DNA of 64,000 nt from positions 86,203 through 150,202 of the forward strand of contig NZ_JAKNQL010000013.1 in the NCBI RefSeq assembly GCF_022662375.1. Direction: 5' to 3'. The DNA is from Pseudomonas sp. CROZ-RG-20F-R04-15. GTDB taxonomy: Bacteria; Pseudomonadota; Gammaproteobacteria; Pseudomonadales; Pseudomonadaceae. The translations under genes and the position numbers were made by a program. The notes below the pieces were generated by a model. The model searched no databases, had not been told where the DNA came from, and worked only from the letters and a program-made list of their open reading frames with translations. Of this stretch, positions 17,137 through 26,227 are shown piece after piece (within the stretch, counting starts at the first letter, position 1; each line of letters starts with the position of its first letter).

Positions 17137-17768
17137 TGAGCGGGCAACCCATTTCCGCCAGGTACCAGGCTTCCGTCAGTCGCGTTTGGCAAGCCATGCT
17201 CGGTGCTATCCCCATGAGCGTATTCGCTCGCCAGCGCATACGGGTTTCGTTCGATATCGATGACACGCTGGCCTGCCAGTTGCATCACTGTGCCGTCGAG
17301 CAGAACTGGTTGCCGGCCTGCTTGCATCGTTGGTTCGGCGAGCCACTGCGATGCGGTACGCGCTCATTGACCCGCGAGTTGCGCCGTCAGGGCTGCAGTA
17401 TCTGGGTTTACACGTCGTCCGGTCGGACCCCGGCCTATATCAGGCGTTGGCTGTTGTTGTATGGCATCCGCGTCGACGGGGTGGTCAACATTGTGGTGCA
17501 TAACCAGGCTTTGGTGACAAACGGGTTGGCAAACGGTCCGTCGAAATTCCCCCCGGCTTTCGATATCGACTTGCATGTCGATGACTCCGAAGGTGTGCGC
17601 TCGGAAGGCCATGATCACGGGTTTCGCGTTGTTGTCGTGCACCCGGAGGATGAGCATTGGGCGCAGCGGGTTCTGGGTGCCGTCGCTGACGTACAGGCAC
17701 TGCTCGCCCGGCAACAACAGGGCAGGAGCAGGAATCCGGCGCAACAATGTCCAGAAGCCGTGTCCTGA
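17136..17768 (+). CDS. HAD-superfamily phosphatase-like protein
   Basis: A 210-residue protein with the HAD motifs in order: SFDIDDTL near residue 38 (nucleophile Asp and acid/base Asp), VYTSSGR near 93, a Lys in SKFPPAFD and the metal-binding DLHVDDSEG near 146. HAD enzymes mostly hydrolyse phosphate esters. It starts inside the stop codon of the Fic-like gene behind AAGGGGGAG, so the two are tightly coupled, and a strong terminator follows. Its place at the end of a pst operon suggests a phosphate-related or nucleotide substrate, but that is inference. Confidence 0.72.
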   Translation: MSGQPISARYQASVSRVWQAMLGAIPMSVFARQRIRVSFDIDDTLACQLHHCAVEQNWLPACLHRWFGEPLRCGTRSLTRELRRQGCSIWVYTSSGRTPAYIRRWLLLYGIRVDGVVNIVVHNQALVTNGLANGPSKFPPAFDIDLHVDDSEGVRSEGHDHGFRVVVVHPEDEHWAQRVLGAVADVQALLARQQQGRSRNPAQQCPEAVS

Positions 17769-17782
17769 TTTTCAGTGCAGAC

Positions 17783-17811
17783 AAAAACGCCGCTCAATGA
17801 GCGGCGTTTTT
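17783..17811. terminator. Strong bidirectional terminator between convergent operons
   Basis: A perfect 13-bp stem AAAAACGCCGCTC / GAGCGGCGTTTTT with a three-base loop. T runs on both strands let it end the pst-fic-HAD transcript from the left and the carboxynorspermidine transcript from the right. Confidence 0.93.
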
Positions 17812-17849
17812 TGTAGCAGGCAGTGACGCGTCGCGGGTTATTGCGAGCC

Positions 17850-19094
17850 TCAGGCTACGCCGTTCCAGGGACGGTCTCCGTTTTCATCCTTGATGCGGGT
17901 CGGCAGTCCCATGACGTCCAGCGCTTTGAGGAACGGCTCAGCCGGCAGTTCCTCGACGTTGGCCATGCGCTGCACATCCCACTCGCCACGGGCGACCAGC
18001 AGGGCAGCGGCAACAGGCGGTACGCCGGCGGTGTAGGAAATGCCCTGGCTGTCGGTTTCGGCAAAGGCTTCCTCGTGGTCGGCCACGTTGTAGATGAACA
18101 CTTCGCGCGACTGGCCATCCTTGGTGCCCTTGACCAGGTCACCGATGCAGGTCTTGCCGGTGTAGCCGGGCGCCAGCGAGCTCGGGTCAGGCAGCACGGC
18201 CTTGACCACTTTCAGCGGCACAACTTCCAGGCCTTCGGCGGTCTTGACCGGTTGTTCGGACAGCAGGCCGAGGTTCCTGAGGACCGTGAACACGTTGATG
18301 TAGTGCTCGCCAAAACTCATCCAGAAACGCACGTTGGGTACGTCCAGATTCTTCGATAGCGAGTGCACTTCATCGTGACCGGTCAGGTACAGGTTCTGCG
18401 AGCCTACGACCGGCAGGTCGTCGGTGCGTTTGACTTCGAACATGGTGTTGCTGGTCCACTGGCTGTTCTGCCAGCTCCACACCTGCCCGGTGAATTCACG
18501 GAAATTGATTTCCGGATCGAAATTGGTGGCGAAATATTTGCCGTGGGAACCGGCATTGACGTCAAGAATGTCGATCGAATCAATGCGGTCGAAATACTGT
18601 TGTTGTGCCAGTGCTGCATAGGCGTTGACCACACCCGGGTCGAAGCCCACGCCGAGAATGGCGGTGATGTTCTTCTCTTGGCACTCGGCGAGGTGCTTCC
18701 ACTCATAGTTGCCATACCAGGGCGGGGTTTCGCAGATCTTGCCCGGCTCTTCGTGAATGGCGGTGTCGAGATAAGCGACGCCGGTATCGATGCAGGCACG
18801 CAGCACCGACATGTTGAGGAACGCGGAGCCGACGTTGATGACGATCTGGGATCCGGTTTCACGGATCAGTGCTTTGGTCGCCTCGACATCCAGCGCATTG
18901 AGCGAGAAGGCTTTGATATCGGCGGGTTGTTTGAGGCTACCCTTGGCCTTGACGCTATCGATGATGGCCTGGCATTTGGAGATGTTGCGCGACGCGATAG
19001 CGATACGACCGAGTTCATCGTTATGCTGCGCGCACTTGTGGGCCACCACCTTAGCGACACCTCCTGCACCAATGATAAGAACGTTCTTTTTCAA
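17850..19094 (-). CDS. Carboxynorspermidine/carboxyspermidine dehydrogenase (saccharopine dehydrogenase family)
   Basis: A 414-residue NADPH-dependent enzyme. The N-terminal Rossmann loop reads NVLIIGAGGVAKVVAHKC, and the body (SAFLNMSVLRACIDTGVAYLD; GFDPGVVNAYAALA) is that of the Lys9-like carboxynorspermidine dehydrogenase. It joins an aldehyde to a diamine to give carboxynorspermidine or carboxyspermidine. The start is set at a TTG eleven codons into the open frame, behind AAAGGAG, giving the usual length and MKKNVLIIG start. The decarboxylase lies directly upstream on the same strand, so the pair forms an operon for triamine synthesis. Confidence 0.9.
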   Translation of the reverse strand: MKKNVLIIGAGGVAKVVAHKCAQHNDELGRIAIASRNISKCQAIIDSVKAKGSLKQPADIKAFSLNALDVEATKALIRETGSQIVINVGSAFLNMSVLRACIDTGVAYLDTAIHEEPGKICETPPWYGNYEWKHLAECQEKNITAILGVGFDPGVVNAYAALAQQQYFDRIDSIDILDVNAGSHGKYFATNFDPEINFREFTGQVWSWQNSQWTSNTMFEVKRTDDLPVVGSQNLYLTGHDEVHSLSKNLDVPNVRFWMSFGEHYINVFTVLRNLGLLSEQPVKTAEGLEVVPLKVVKAVLPDPSSLAPGYTGKTCIGDLVKGTKDGQSREVFIYNVADHEEAFAETDSQGISYTAGVPPVAAALLVARGEWDVQRMANVEELPAEPFLKALDVMGLPTRIKDENGDRPWNGVA

Positions 19095-19123
19095 TTGCTT
19101 TTTCTCTCCTTTATCTGTCCGTT

Positions 19124-20221
19124 TCAAGAAAGGCTGGACAGGTAGTCTTCGTAACCGAATTGGCGAACCACTTCGACGGTACCATCGAGTTGTTTCACCA
19201 CGATGGATGGCATTTTCAAACCGTTGAACCAGTTCTTCTTGACCATGGTGTAGCCGGCGGTATCGATGAATGACAGTCGATCACCGATGGCCAGCGGACG
19301 GTCAAACTGGTACTCGCCGAAGATGTCTCCGGCCAGGCACGATTTGCCGCACACCATGTAGGTGTGCTCGCCCTCGCTCGGCGCCAGCTTGGCGTTCAGG
19401 CGATAGATCAACAGGTCGAGCAAGTGGGCTTCAATGGAGCTGTCCACGACGGCCAGGTGCTTGCCGTTGTAGAGGGTGTCGAGCACGGTGACCTCCAGCG
19501 AAGCGCTGTTAGTGATCGCCGCTTCGCCAGGTTCCAGATAGACCTGCACGCCGTACTTTTGCGAGAACGCCTTGAGACGAGCGCAGAACGCATCCAGTGC
19601 GTAGCCTTCACCGGTGAAGTGAATGCCGCCGCCCAGGCTGACCCAGCTGACCTTGTGCAGCAGCTCACCGAAGCGCTCTTCGATGGTGCAGAGCATTTGG
19701 TCGAACAGGCCAAAATCACCGTTCTCACAGTTATTGTGGAACATGAAGCCGGAGATCTGGCTGATAACGCCCTCGATTTTCACCGGGTCCCATTCGCCTA
19801 GACGGCTGAACGGACGCGCCGGGTCGGCCAGCAGATAATCGGAGCTGCTGACTTGCGGGTTAACACGCAGGCCACGGACTTTGCCCTCAGAGCGCTCGGC
19901 AAAGCGTTGCAGCTGGCTGATGGAGTTGAAGATGATCTTGTCGCAATTGTCGAGCATCTCCTCGATCTCATCGTCGGCCCAGGCCACGCTGTAGGCATGG
20001 GTTTCGCCTTCAAACTTCTGGCGGCCGAGCTTGAGTTCGTACAGCGACGACGATGTGGTGCCGTCCATGTATTGCTGCATCAAGTCGAACACCGACCAGG
20101 TCGCGAAGCACTTGAGTGCCAGCAAGGCCTTGGCCCCCGACTGTTCGCGCACATAGGCGATCTTCTGCATGTTAGTCAGCAGTTTCTGTTTATCGATGAG
20201 GTAGTACGGTGTCTTGATCAT
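19124..20221 (-). CDS. nspC: Carboxynorspermidine decarboxylase NspC
   Basis: A 365-residue PLP enzyme of the alanine-racemase/group IV decarboxylase fold. The N-terminal MIKTPYYLID and the PLP-lysine region LLALKCFATWSVFD fit NspC. SLGGGIHFTGEGYALD, VYLEPGEAA and MVCGKSCLAGDIFGEYQ are the other active-site segments, including the Cys from the partner subunit. It decarboxylates carboxynorspermidine or carboxyspermidine to the triamine. GGAGG precedes the ATG. It is the first gene of a two-gene operon with the dehydrogenase. Confidence 0.93.
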   Translation of the reverse strand: MIKTPYYLIDKQKLLTNMQKIAYVREQSGAKALLALKCFATWSVFDLMQQYMDGTTSSSLYELKLGRQKFEGETHAYSVAWADDEIEEMLDNCDKIIFNSISQLQRFAERSEGKVRGLRVNPQVSSSDYLLADPARPFSRLGEWDPVKIEGVISQISGFMFHNNCENGDFGLFDQMLCTIEERFGELLHKVSWVSLGGGIHFTGEGYALDAFCARLKAFSQKYGVQVYLEPGEAAITNSASLEVTVLDTLYNGKHLAVVDSSIEAHLLDLLIYRLNAKLAPSEGEHTYMVCGKSCLAGDIFGEYQFDRPLAIGDRLSFIDTAGYTMVKKNWFNGLKMPSIVVKQLDGTVEVVRQFGYEDYLSSLS

Positions 20222-20463
20222 TTCGAGGCCTCCGGCAAGGCCAGCCAAAAAAGGATGCGCATTGTGCCCCGACTGGCTACATATCGAAAGAGCAGAGCGT
20301 GAGGCTCACTGAGCGGATCCCTCAACAGGATTGAACGCTCGGGACGTTGGGCCGGTATACAACTTCTGTTTCAAACAATCAGCCATCCCGAGAACCCCGG
20401 TAACTGCTCAGTCATAAATCAACGTCACTATGGCAGTACCATCCAGTACCCGAGGTCTTCACC

Positions 20464-21381
20464 ATGCCCTCAGCTCAAGATCATTTGATACACCGCATTC
20501 AGCGCGAGCTGCTCGACCACAGTGACGAGGAGCTGGAATTGGAGTTGTCCGAAGACGGGCATGATCTGAAGGCGCTGTTCGATGACCACGTTCCGAATGG
20601 TATCGAGAAGGACGAAAGACGGCTTTATTTCAGCGAACTGTTTCGCCTGCAAGGTGAACTGGTGAAGCTGCAAAGCTGGGTGGTCAAGACTGGACACAAG
20701 GTAGTGATCCTGTTCGAAGGACGTGATGCAGCCGGCAAGGGAGGGGTAATCAAGCGCATCACCCAGCGGCTCAACCCCCGGGTTTGCCGTGTCGCTGCCT
20801 TGCCCGCGCCCAACGACCGCGAACGTACCCAATGGTACTTCCAGCGATATGTCTCGCACCTGCCGGCAGCAGGTGAGATCGTGCTATTTGACCGCAGTTG
20901 GTACAACCGCGCCGGCGTTGAAAAGGTTATGGGATTTTGCAACGACTATCAGTACGAAGAATTTTTCCGGACCGTGCCAGAGTTTGAACGGATGCTCGCC
21001 CGTTCCGGCATTCAGTTGATCAAGTACTGGTTTTCCATTTCCGACCAGGAACAACACCTGCGCTTCCTTAGTCGCATTCACGACCCGCTCAAGCAGTGGA
21101 AACTCAGCCCGATGGATCTGGAGTCACGTCGGCGTTGGGAGGCCTATACCAAGGCCAAGGAAATCATGCTCGAACGCACCCACATTGCCGAAGCACCCTG
21201 GTGGGTGGTGCAAGCCGACGACAAGAAAAAAGCCCGACTTAACTGCATCAAACATCTACTCGGTCAAATGCCTTACGAAGAAGTCGAGTTACCGCTGATT
21301 GAACTGCCGCAGCGCGTGCGCGAGGAGGACTACTCTCGCAGTCCTACGCCACCGGAACTCATGGTGCCTCAAGTCTATTAA
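20464..21381 (+). CDS. ppk2: Polyphosphate kinase 2
   Basis: A 305-residue, single-domain PPK2. Walker A reads FEGRDAAGKGG, the lid/Walker B region includes FDRSWYNRAGVEKVMGF, and WYFQRYVSHLP and SPMDLESRRRWEAY are family signatures. PPK2 enzymes move phosphate between polyphosphate and nucleotides, usually making NTPs from polyphosphate. It stands alone behind a 240-bp intergenic region. A functional link with the nearby pst operon through phosphate storage is reasonable, but there is no shared transcript. Confidence 0.92.
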   Translation: MPSAQDHLIHRIQRELLDHSDEELELELSEDGHDLKALFDDHVPNGIEKDERRLYFSELFRLQGELVKLQSWVVKTGHKVVILFEGRDAAGKGGVIKRITQRLNPRVCRVAALPAPNDRERTQWYFQRYVSHLPAAGEIVLFDRSWYNRAGVEKVMGFCNDYQYEEFFRTVPEFERMLARSGIQLIKYWFSISDQEQHLRFLSRIHDPLKQWKLSPMDLESRRRWEAYTKAKEIMLERTHIAEAPWWVVQADDKKKARLNCIKHLLGQMPYEEVELPLIELPQRVREEDYSRSPTPPELMVPQVY

Positions 21382-21528
21382 ACGGCCGAACCAGGCGGCC
21401 CGACGACTTGTATCGTTTCAGACTCGATCCGGCATGGCTGCGCAACACTCAATTCATTCAACAATCCGGACAGCCTGGGAATCCAACTGACGGTTATGTC
21501 ATGAAGCAAGTGCCCGACTGCCGGGTAT

Positions 21529-22656
21529 CTAAATAACCTCATCCAGTGCCTGCTCAAGAAGGCTGATTGTGCGCTCGATATTTTGAAGTTTTTCGAGTCC
21601 GAACAGACCGAGACGAAAGGTCTGAAAGTCAGCGGGTTCGTCGCATTGCAACGGCACGCCGGCAGCGATCTGCAGGCCGCGCTCGGAAAATTTCTTGCCG
21701 TTCTTGATATCGACATCATCGGTGTAACTCACAACCACGCCGGGAGCCTGAAATCCCGCAGCGGCCACGCTTTTGATGCCTTTGCCGGTTAACAGCGCAC
21801 GCACCCGATCACCCAGCGCCTGTTGGTCGTCGCGAACCTTGTCGAAGCCGTACGCTTGCGTCTCTTTCATCACGTCGTTGAACCGCGCGAGGGAATCGCT
21901 GGGCATCGTCGCGTGATAGGCATGTCCGCCCTGTTCGTAGGCCTGCATGATCTGCAACCACTTTTTCAGGTCGCAGGCGAAGCTGCTGCTTTGCGTTTGT
22001 TCGATGCGCTCGAGCGCCGCAGCACTGAACATCACCAGCGCGCAGCAAGGGGAGGCGCTCCAGCCTTTCTGCGGTGCGCTGATCAACAGGTCGACGGCGC
22101 ATATGTGCATATCCACCCAGATCGTGCCGGAGGCGATGCAGTCCAGCACGAACAGACCACCCACTGCATGCACGGCGTCGCCGACGGCCCGCAGGTACTC
22201 GTCAGGCAGGAGAATCCCGGATGAAGTTTCAACGTGGGGCGCGAAAACCACCTGCGGTTTCTGCGCCGCGATGGCGGCCAGCACTTCGTCCAAAGGTGGC
22301 GGGGCGTAGGCTGCCTGGCGCCCTGTCTCGACCGGCCGGGCTTTGAGAACTTTAGTGTCCGCCGGGATGTTGCCCATCTCCAGAATCTGGCTCCAGCGAT
22401 AACTGAACCAACCGTTGCGTATCACCAGGCACTGCTGGCCGGTGGCGAACTGTCGCGCCACCGCTTCCATGCCGAATGTGCCGCTGCCCGGAACCACCGC
22501 CACCGCTTCGGCGTTGTAGACCTCTTTCAGGGTCGTGGAAATGTTCTTCATCACGCCTTGAAAGGACTGCGACATGTGGTTCAGCGAGCGGTCGGTGTAG
22601 ACCACGGAATACTCGACCAATCCCTCGGGATCGATGCTCGGATAGAGCTTGGACAT
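21529..22656 (-). CDS. Class V PLP aminotransferase (alanine/serine-glyoxylate type)
   Basis: A 375-residue class V aminotransferase. The PLP lysine is Lys197 in LLISAPQKGWSASP, preceded by LFVLDCIASGT with the PLP-binding Asp. VVPGSGTFGMEAVARQF supplies the phosphate-binding turn. Relatives transfer the amino group of alanine, serine or 2-aminoethylphosphonate to glyoxylate or pyruvate; the exact pair is not determinable here. The ATG preceded by AAGGAG was chosen; the frame runs open for 78 more codons upstream without family similarity. Confidence 0.85.
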   Translation of the reverse strand: MSKLYPSIDPEGLVEYSVVYTDRSLNHMSQSFQGVMKNISTTLKEVYNAEAVAVVPGSGTFGMEAVARQFATGQQCLVIRNGWFSYRWSQILEMGNIPADTKVLKARPVETGRQAAYAPPPLDEVLAAIAAQKPQVVFAPHVETSSGILLPDEYLRAVGDAVHAVGGLFVLDCIASGTIWVDMHICAVDLLISAPQKGWSASPCCALVMFSAAALERIEQTQSSSFACDLKKWLQIMQAYEQGGHAYHATMPSDSLARFNDVMKETQAYGFDKVRDDQQALGDRVRALLTGKGIKSVAAAGFQAPGVVVSYTDDVDIKNGKKFSERGLQIAAGVPLQCDEPADFQTFRLGLFGLEKLQNIERTISLLEQALDEVI

Positions 22657-22783
22657 GGTGACTCCTTCGGCAGAGAGGTGAACATCATTGGCAAGCAAGT
22701 GTAGGCAAAGGGCAGGGATCAGCTCATTGATTTGCGCAAATGAGGTTAGAGTGCTCGGCAATGTCTCAATCCTTGCGTGAACC

Positions 22784-23395
22784 ATGAAGCTGCCGCTGTT
22801 TATTTCTCTGGATGGGCCCAAGGGTACTGGCAAAACCACACTGCTGGAGGCCGTCACCGCAGCACTGCGGGCAGACAAGCAGAAAGTCATTCGGTTGTGC
22901 GAGAGAAAAAGCGATCCCTACAGAGGCGAAACCATGGCCCTGGTCAACCAACTCGCCAGACATCCCTCGCGGGAGCTGGAGTGGGCGGTGTGTCAGCGTC
23001 TTGCGGATAGTCGTCGCTGGATTTCTGAGCGGGTGCTACCCAAACAGCCGCTGGACAGCATCATCCTGATCGACCGCTGGTATCCGTCGGATGCCGCATT
23101 TCGCCATAGCGTGCCGTTTGCCGAGATTCTGCAGTTGAACATGCAGCGAGGCGTGCGCGTGCCGGATCTGCATGTCGGCGTCGTCACCGCACCGGATATT
23201 TCATGGGCGCGGGCAACGGCCAGGTCACGAGGGCTCGGCGGCACGGTGATCCAGAAACACGCCGAGCATGTCGTGTGTAGCGAGATGTTCGAGCAGGCGG
23301 TTGCCGATCACGGCTGGGTGTTGTGCCGTAACGAAGGAACCATCGAAGCCGCAACGACTCAGGTGGTTACAGAGATCTATAAAGTGCTTGGCTGA
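22784..23395 (+). CDS. Thymidylate-kinase-like nucleoside monophosphate kinase
   Basis: A 203-residue P-loop kinase with Walker A DGPKGTGKTT, the lid-side segment LIDRWYPSDAAFRHS (DR(W/Y) as in dTMP kinases) and a C-terminal LID with ARSRGLGG. The size matches the dTMP kinase family. It is probably not the housekeeping tmk, which normally sits beside holB, so a specialised or redundant nucleotide kinase is likely. It is followed on the same strand by the Rieske oxygenase. Confidence 0.75.
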   Translation: MKLPLFISLDGPKGTGKTTLLEAVTAALRADKQKVIRLCERKSDPYRGETMALVNQLARHPSRELEWAVCQRLADSRRWISERVLPKQPLDSIILIDRWYPSDAAFRHSVPFAEILQLNMQRGVRVPDLHVGVVTAPDISWARATARSRGLGGTVIQKHAEHVVCSEMFEQAVADHGWVLCRNEGTIEAATTQVVTEIYKVLG

Positions 23396-23479
23396 TTATC
23401 GCTGCGCAGGCGCTGGCCTAATTTGAATTTCAGGTTTCTCTGGTCTGAGCTAACCGTACTGACGGATCACACGCCACCC

Positions 23480-24595
23480 ATGCTCACAAACCTCTGGTAT
23501 GTCGTTGTCCCATCGTCACAGCTGACTGACGGATTGATGCCGGTTCAATTGCTCGGACAACCTTTCGTTGCGTTCCGCGATGACGCGGGCGTCGCTCATG
23601 TGCTCTCGGATATTTGCGTGCATCGCGGCGGCTCGCTGTCCGCCGGCAGCAAGGTGGGCAATAGCGTGCAGTGTCCCTATCACGGCTGGCGGTTTGGCGC
23701 TGATGGTGTGTGCACGCTGATACCGGCGCAGCCCGATCTGCGGATTCCGGCAAAGGCCCGAGTGGATGCGTACCCGACGATGGAACGCTACGGTTGGATC
23801 TGGGCGTTTTTAGGTGATCTGCCTGAGTCTGAGCGTCCACCGTTGCCCACGCTCGACTGGGTCAACGATCCTGCCATCCGTGTGGTCTCGGGCCACTTTG
23901 ACTGGCAGGCCAGCTGGGACCGGATTATCGAAAACGGTCTGGACTTCGCCCACGCACCGTTTGTCCATGGTTCAACCTTCGGTGATCCGGACCATCCCGA
24001 GATTGAATCATTCGAGGTCGACAGCGATGCGTGGGGCGGCAGCGCGCAAATGCTCATGCGCAGACCGGCACGCAAAGGAATGCTCAGGCGCAAATCCTCC
24101 ACCGAGTTTGTCAGCGTGGTTACTGTTCCGGGGTTTCACCTGTCCGGCCCGTGTACAACGCTTGAGCTTGAGTTGCCCAATGGCTGGCGGATCTACATCG
24201 TCTCGGCGCATGTGCCGATTGACGCCAATCGCACGCGCACCTGGTGGATGATGGGCAGAACGTTCCTGCGTACCCGACTGCTGGATCGCAGGTTTATTGC
24301 GAGCAATATTCGTATCTTCGAACAAGATCATGCGGTGCTGAAAAACGTCCGGCCCGAACGTGTGCCGGACTCTTTTCAGCAGGAGGTTTCGTTGAAATCC
24401 GATGCGCTGCAGATTGCTTTTCGCAAAGACGTACAGGCCCTGGAGCAGCGCGGCTGGCGCATCGATGAGGAGCGTCTTGCGCGTACTTTCACCGGACGCA
24501 AGGCCTGTGCAGTACCCAGCCCCGAACGTCGTCAAATTCGCGCTTGGGCAATCGAGCCGATTCCGCTCGTGGATATCACCCACGAATCTGAATAG
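23480..24595 (+). CDS. Rieske [2Fe-2S] aromatic ring-hydroxylating oxygenase, alpha subunit
   Basis: A 371-residue oxygenase large subunit. The Rieske cluster ligands are Cys46 and His48 (CVHRGG) and Cys65 and His68 (CPYHGW). The mononuclear iron site lies in ENGLDFAHAPFVHG (Asp/His/His), near residue 155. Such enzymes hydroxylate aromatic or terpenoid substrates with electrons from a separate reductase, which is not encoded nearby. No small beta subunit follows, so it belongs to the homomeric alpha-only type. The start is uncertain: the ATG has no clear Shine-Dalgarno and an earlier TTG is open. Confidence 0.85.
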   Translation: MLTNLWYVVVPSSQLTDGLMPVQLLGQPFVAFRDDAGVAHVLSDICVHRGGSLSAGSKVGNSVQCPYHGWRFGADGVCTLIPAQPDLRIPAKARVDAYPTMERYGWIWAFLGDLPESERPPLPTLDWVNDPAIRVVSGHFDWQASWDRIIENGLDFAHAPFVHGSTFGDPDHPEIESFEVDSDAWGGSAQMLMRRPARKGMLRRKSSTEFVSVVTVPGFHLSGPCTTLELELPNGWRIYIVSAHVPIDANRTRTWWMMGRTFLRTRLLDRRFIASNIRIFEQDHAVLKNVRPERVPDSFQQEVSLKSDALQIAFRKDVQALEQRGWRIDEERLARTFTGRKACAVPSPERRQIRAWAIEPIPLVDITHESE

Positions 24596-24596
24596 T

Positions 24597-24636
24597 GGTG
24601 CGAGCCAGTCTGCGCTTGGCGCAGACTGGCGCCACC
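24597..24636. terminator. Long perfect hairpin between convergent genes
   Basis: A 12-bp perfect stem GCCAGTCTGCGC / GCGCAGACTGGC with a TTG loop, extended by an outer GGTG/CACC, lies between the Rieske oxygenase stop and the MFS gene stop. There is no T run, so termination would rest on the very stable stem, possibly in both directions. Confidence 0.6.
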
Positions 24637-24637
24637 C

Positions 24638-25936
24638 TTAGCGCGTCTCGCAATGAGGTGAAAGCTCGCCGCTCAGTGCATCCACCATCGGTGGATGCTC
24701 CTGCACCGCTTGACGCAGATCTTCGGTCACCCGCAGTTCCGCACCCGTCGGCGAAAACGTTGCCGCCGCTGCGAACGGCGCGGGATTGGCCGGTACCGGG
24801 CGTTTGCCACGGCGCCACAGGAAGAAGGTGACCATGCACAGATTGACCAGCGCAAATACCCAGAACAGCCCATTGGCACCGAACGAGTTCATCACCGGCG
24901 AGATCATCATCGGGCTGATCGCCGAGCCCAGTGAGTTGATCAGCAGCAAGCCCTGAATCATCGGCACCAAGGCTTCGGCAGGGGCGCGGTCGGCGGCGTG
25001 GCTGACGGCCACCGGGTACAGCGCAAACACGCCGCCACCGAGCAGAAACAACATCACCGCGAGCATTGTCGAGGACAGCGGCAACAGCACGATCACCAGC
25101 GATAGCACGGTGCACGCCACCGTCAGAATGGTCAGCACTTGCAAGCGATCCTTGCGATCAGACCAACGTCCGACCGGGTATTGCAAAAGCATCGCACCAA
25201 GAATCGTCCAGGCCATCATGCTCCCGACTTCACTGACATTCAGACCGGCGCGTTGCAGATACAGCGGCAGCAAGGTGTAAATCGCCGCAATGGTGACACC
25301 CGAGCCGAAACAGCCGACCAGCCCGGTCGGCGTCACGCCCAACAGTTGTCGAGGCTTGAGCGGCTCGACCTGATCGAGCAGCGGCGACACGCGCGGCAGG
25401 ATCACGATCGGCAGCACCGAAAACGAAGCGAGCATGCCGGCAACCATAAACGGTGCGCTCTCGCTCAACCCGGTGATTTTTCCCAGCGCTGCCTGGCCCA
25501 GTACACCGGCGCCGTACAGGACGATCATGTACAACGCGAGCAAGCGCCCGCGAATCTTCGCGTCACCCGCCAGCAGCAGCCAGCTTTCGATCACCAGAAA
25601 CACACCGACCGTGGCCCAGCCATTGATCAGGCGCAGGGCAAACCAGCCCCAAGTGTCATAGAACAAGCCCTGCAGCAGGATGGTCACGGCGATCAGCGAG
25701 GCAAAGCTGCCGTAGGCGCGGATATGGCCGATGCGCAAAATCAAGCGATCATTGAATACGGCGCCCAGGGTCAGGCCGATGAAGTAGGCCGATGAAACGA
25801 CACCGATCATCGTCGCCGAAGCGCCGGCGGCGTCCAGTCGAAGGGTGGTCAGCGAAGACAGGAAACCGTTGCCCAGCGCAACAATGAACAGCCCGAGCAG
25901 GGGCGCCAGCGCCATGGCCAGCAAACGCGGAGACAT
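24638..25936 (-). CDS. MFS transporter, YcaD-like
   Basis: A 432-residue inner-membrane carrier with about twelve hydrophobic segments and a soluble C-terminal tail of about 55 residues. The first segment (LLGLFIVALGNGFLSSLTTL) and RLINGWATVGVFLVIESWLL match the YcaD-like branch. The ATG follows AGAGG; the open frame before it is not supported. The substrate is unknown. It converges on the Rieske oxygenase gene across the hairpin. Confidence 0.85.
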   Translation of the reverse strand: MSPRLLAMALAPLLGLFIVALGNGFLSSLTTLRLDAAGASATMIGVVSSAYFIGLTLGAVFNDRLILRIGHIRAYGSFASLIAVTILLQGLFYDTWGWFALRLINGWATVGVFLVIESWLLLAGDAKIRGRLLALYMIVLYGAGVLGQAALGKITGLSESAPFMVAGMLASFSVLPIVILPRVSPLLDQVEPLKPRQLLGVTPTGLVGCFGSGVTIAAIYTLLPLYLQRAGLNVSEVGSMMAWTILGAMLLQYPVGRWSDRKDRLQVLTILTVACTVLSLVIVLLPLSSTMLAVMLFLLGGGVFALYPVAVSHAADRAPAEALVPMIQGLLLINSLGSAISPMMISPVMNSFGANGLFWVFALVNLCMVTFFLWRRGKRPVPANPAPFAAAATFSPTGAELRVTEDLRQAVQEHPPMVDALSGELSPHCETR

Positions 25937-26227
25937 AAAAACCTCTAGAGAACGAACAGCGCAACGTGCGCCTCTGCGCATGCGATTGCCAAGCCGGGGT
26001 GTGTGGTGCAGGCAGACACCGAGGGGGCTGCAAGAGAGCGCGGGATTCTAAGGCTTGTGCAGGATTTGCCAAGAGCTGTTTGCTGCGACGTTGGGACGCA
26101 GGTGTTGCCGTTTATGTTTGTCCTGAGCGGACGGAGGAAAAACAGCTTTTTGCGATCACCCAAGTGCTAAATTGCCTCGCGTACGCTAAGTGTTCCGCAA
26201 TCACGCACGTTTCTGGAGATCAACAGC

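Noticed and set aside
17850..19094. Lysine biosynthesis (saccharopine) role for the dehydrogenase
   Set aside because: The neighbour is carboxynorspermidine decarboxylase, and the length and motifs fit the polyamine branch of this family.
22784..23395. Housekeeping thymidylate kinase (tmk)
   Set aside because: The context lacks holB and the other usual neighbours of tmk, so a paralogue is more likely; the symbol is left blank.
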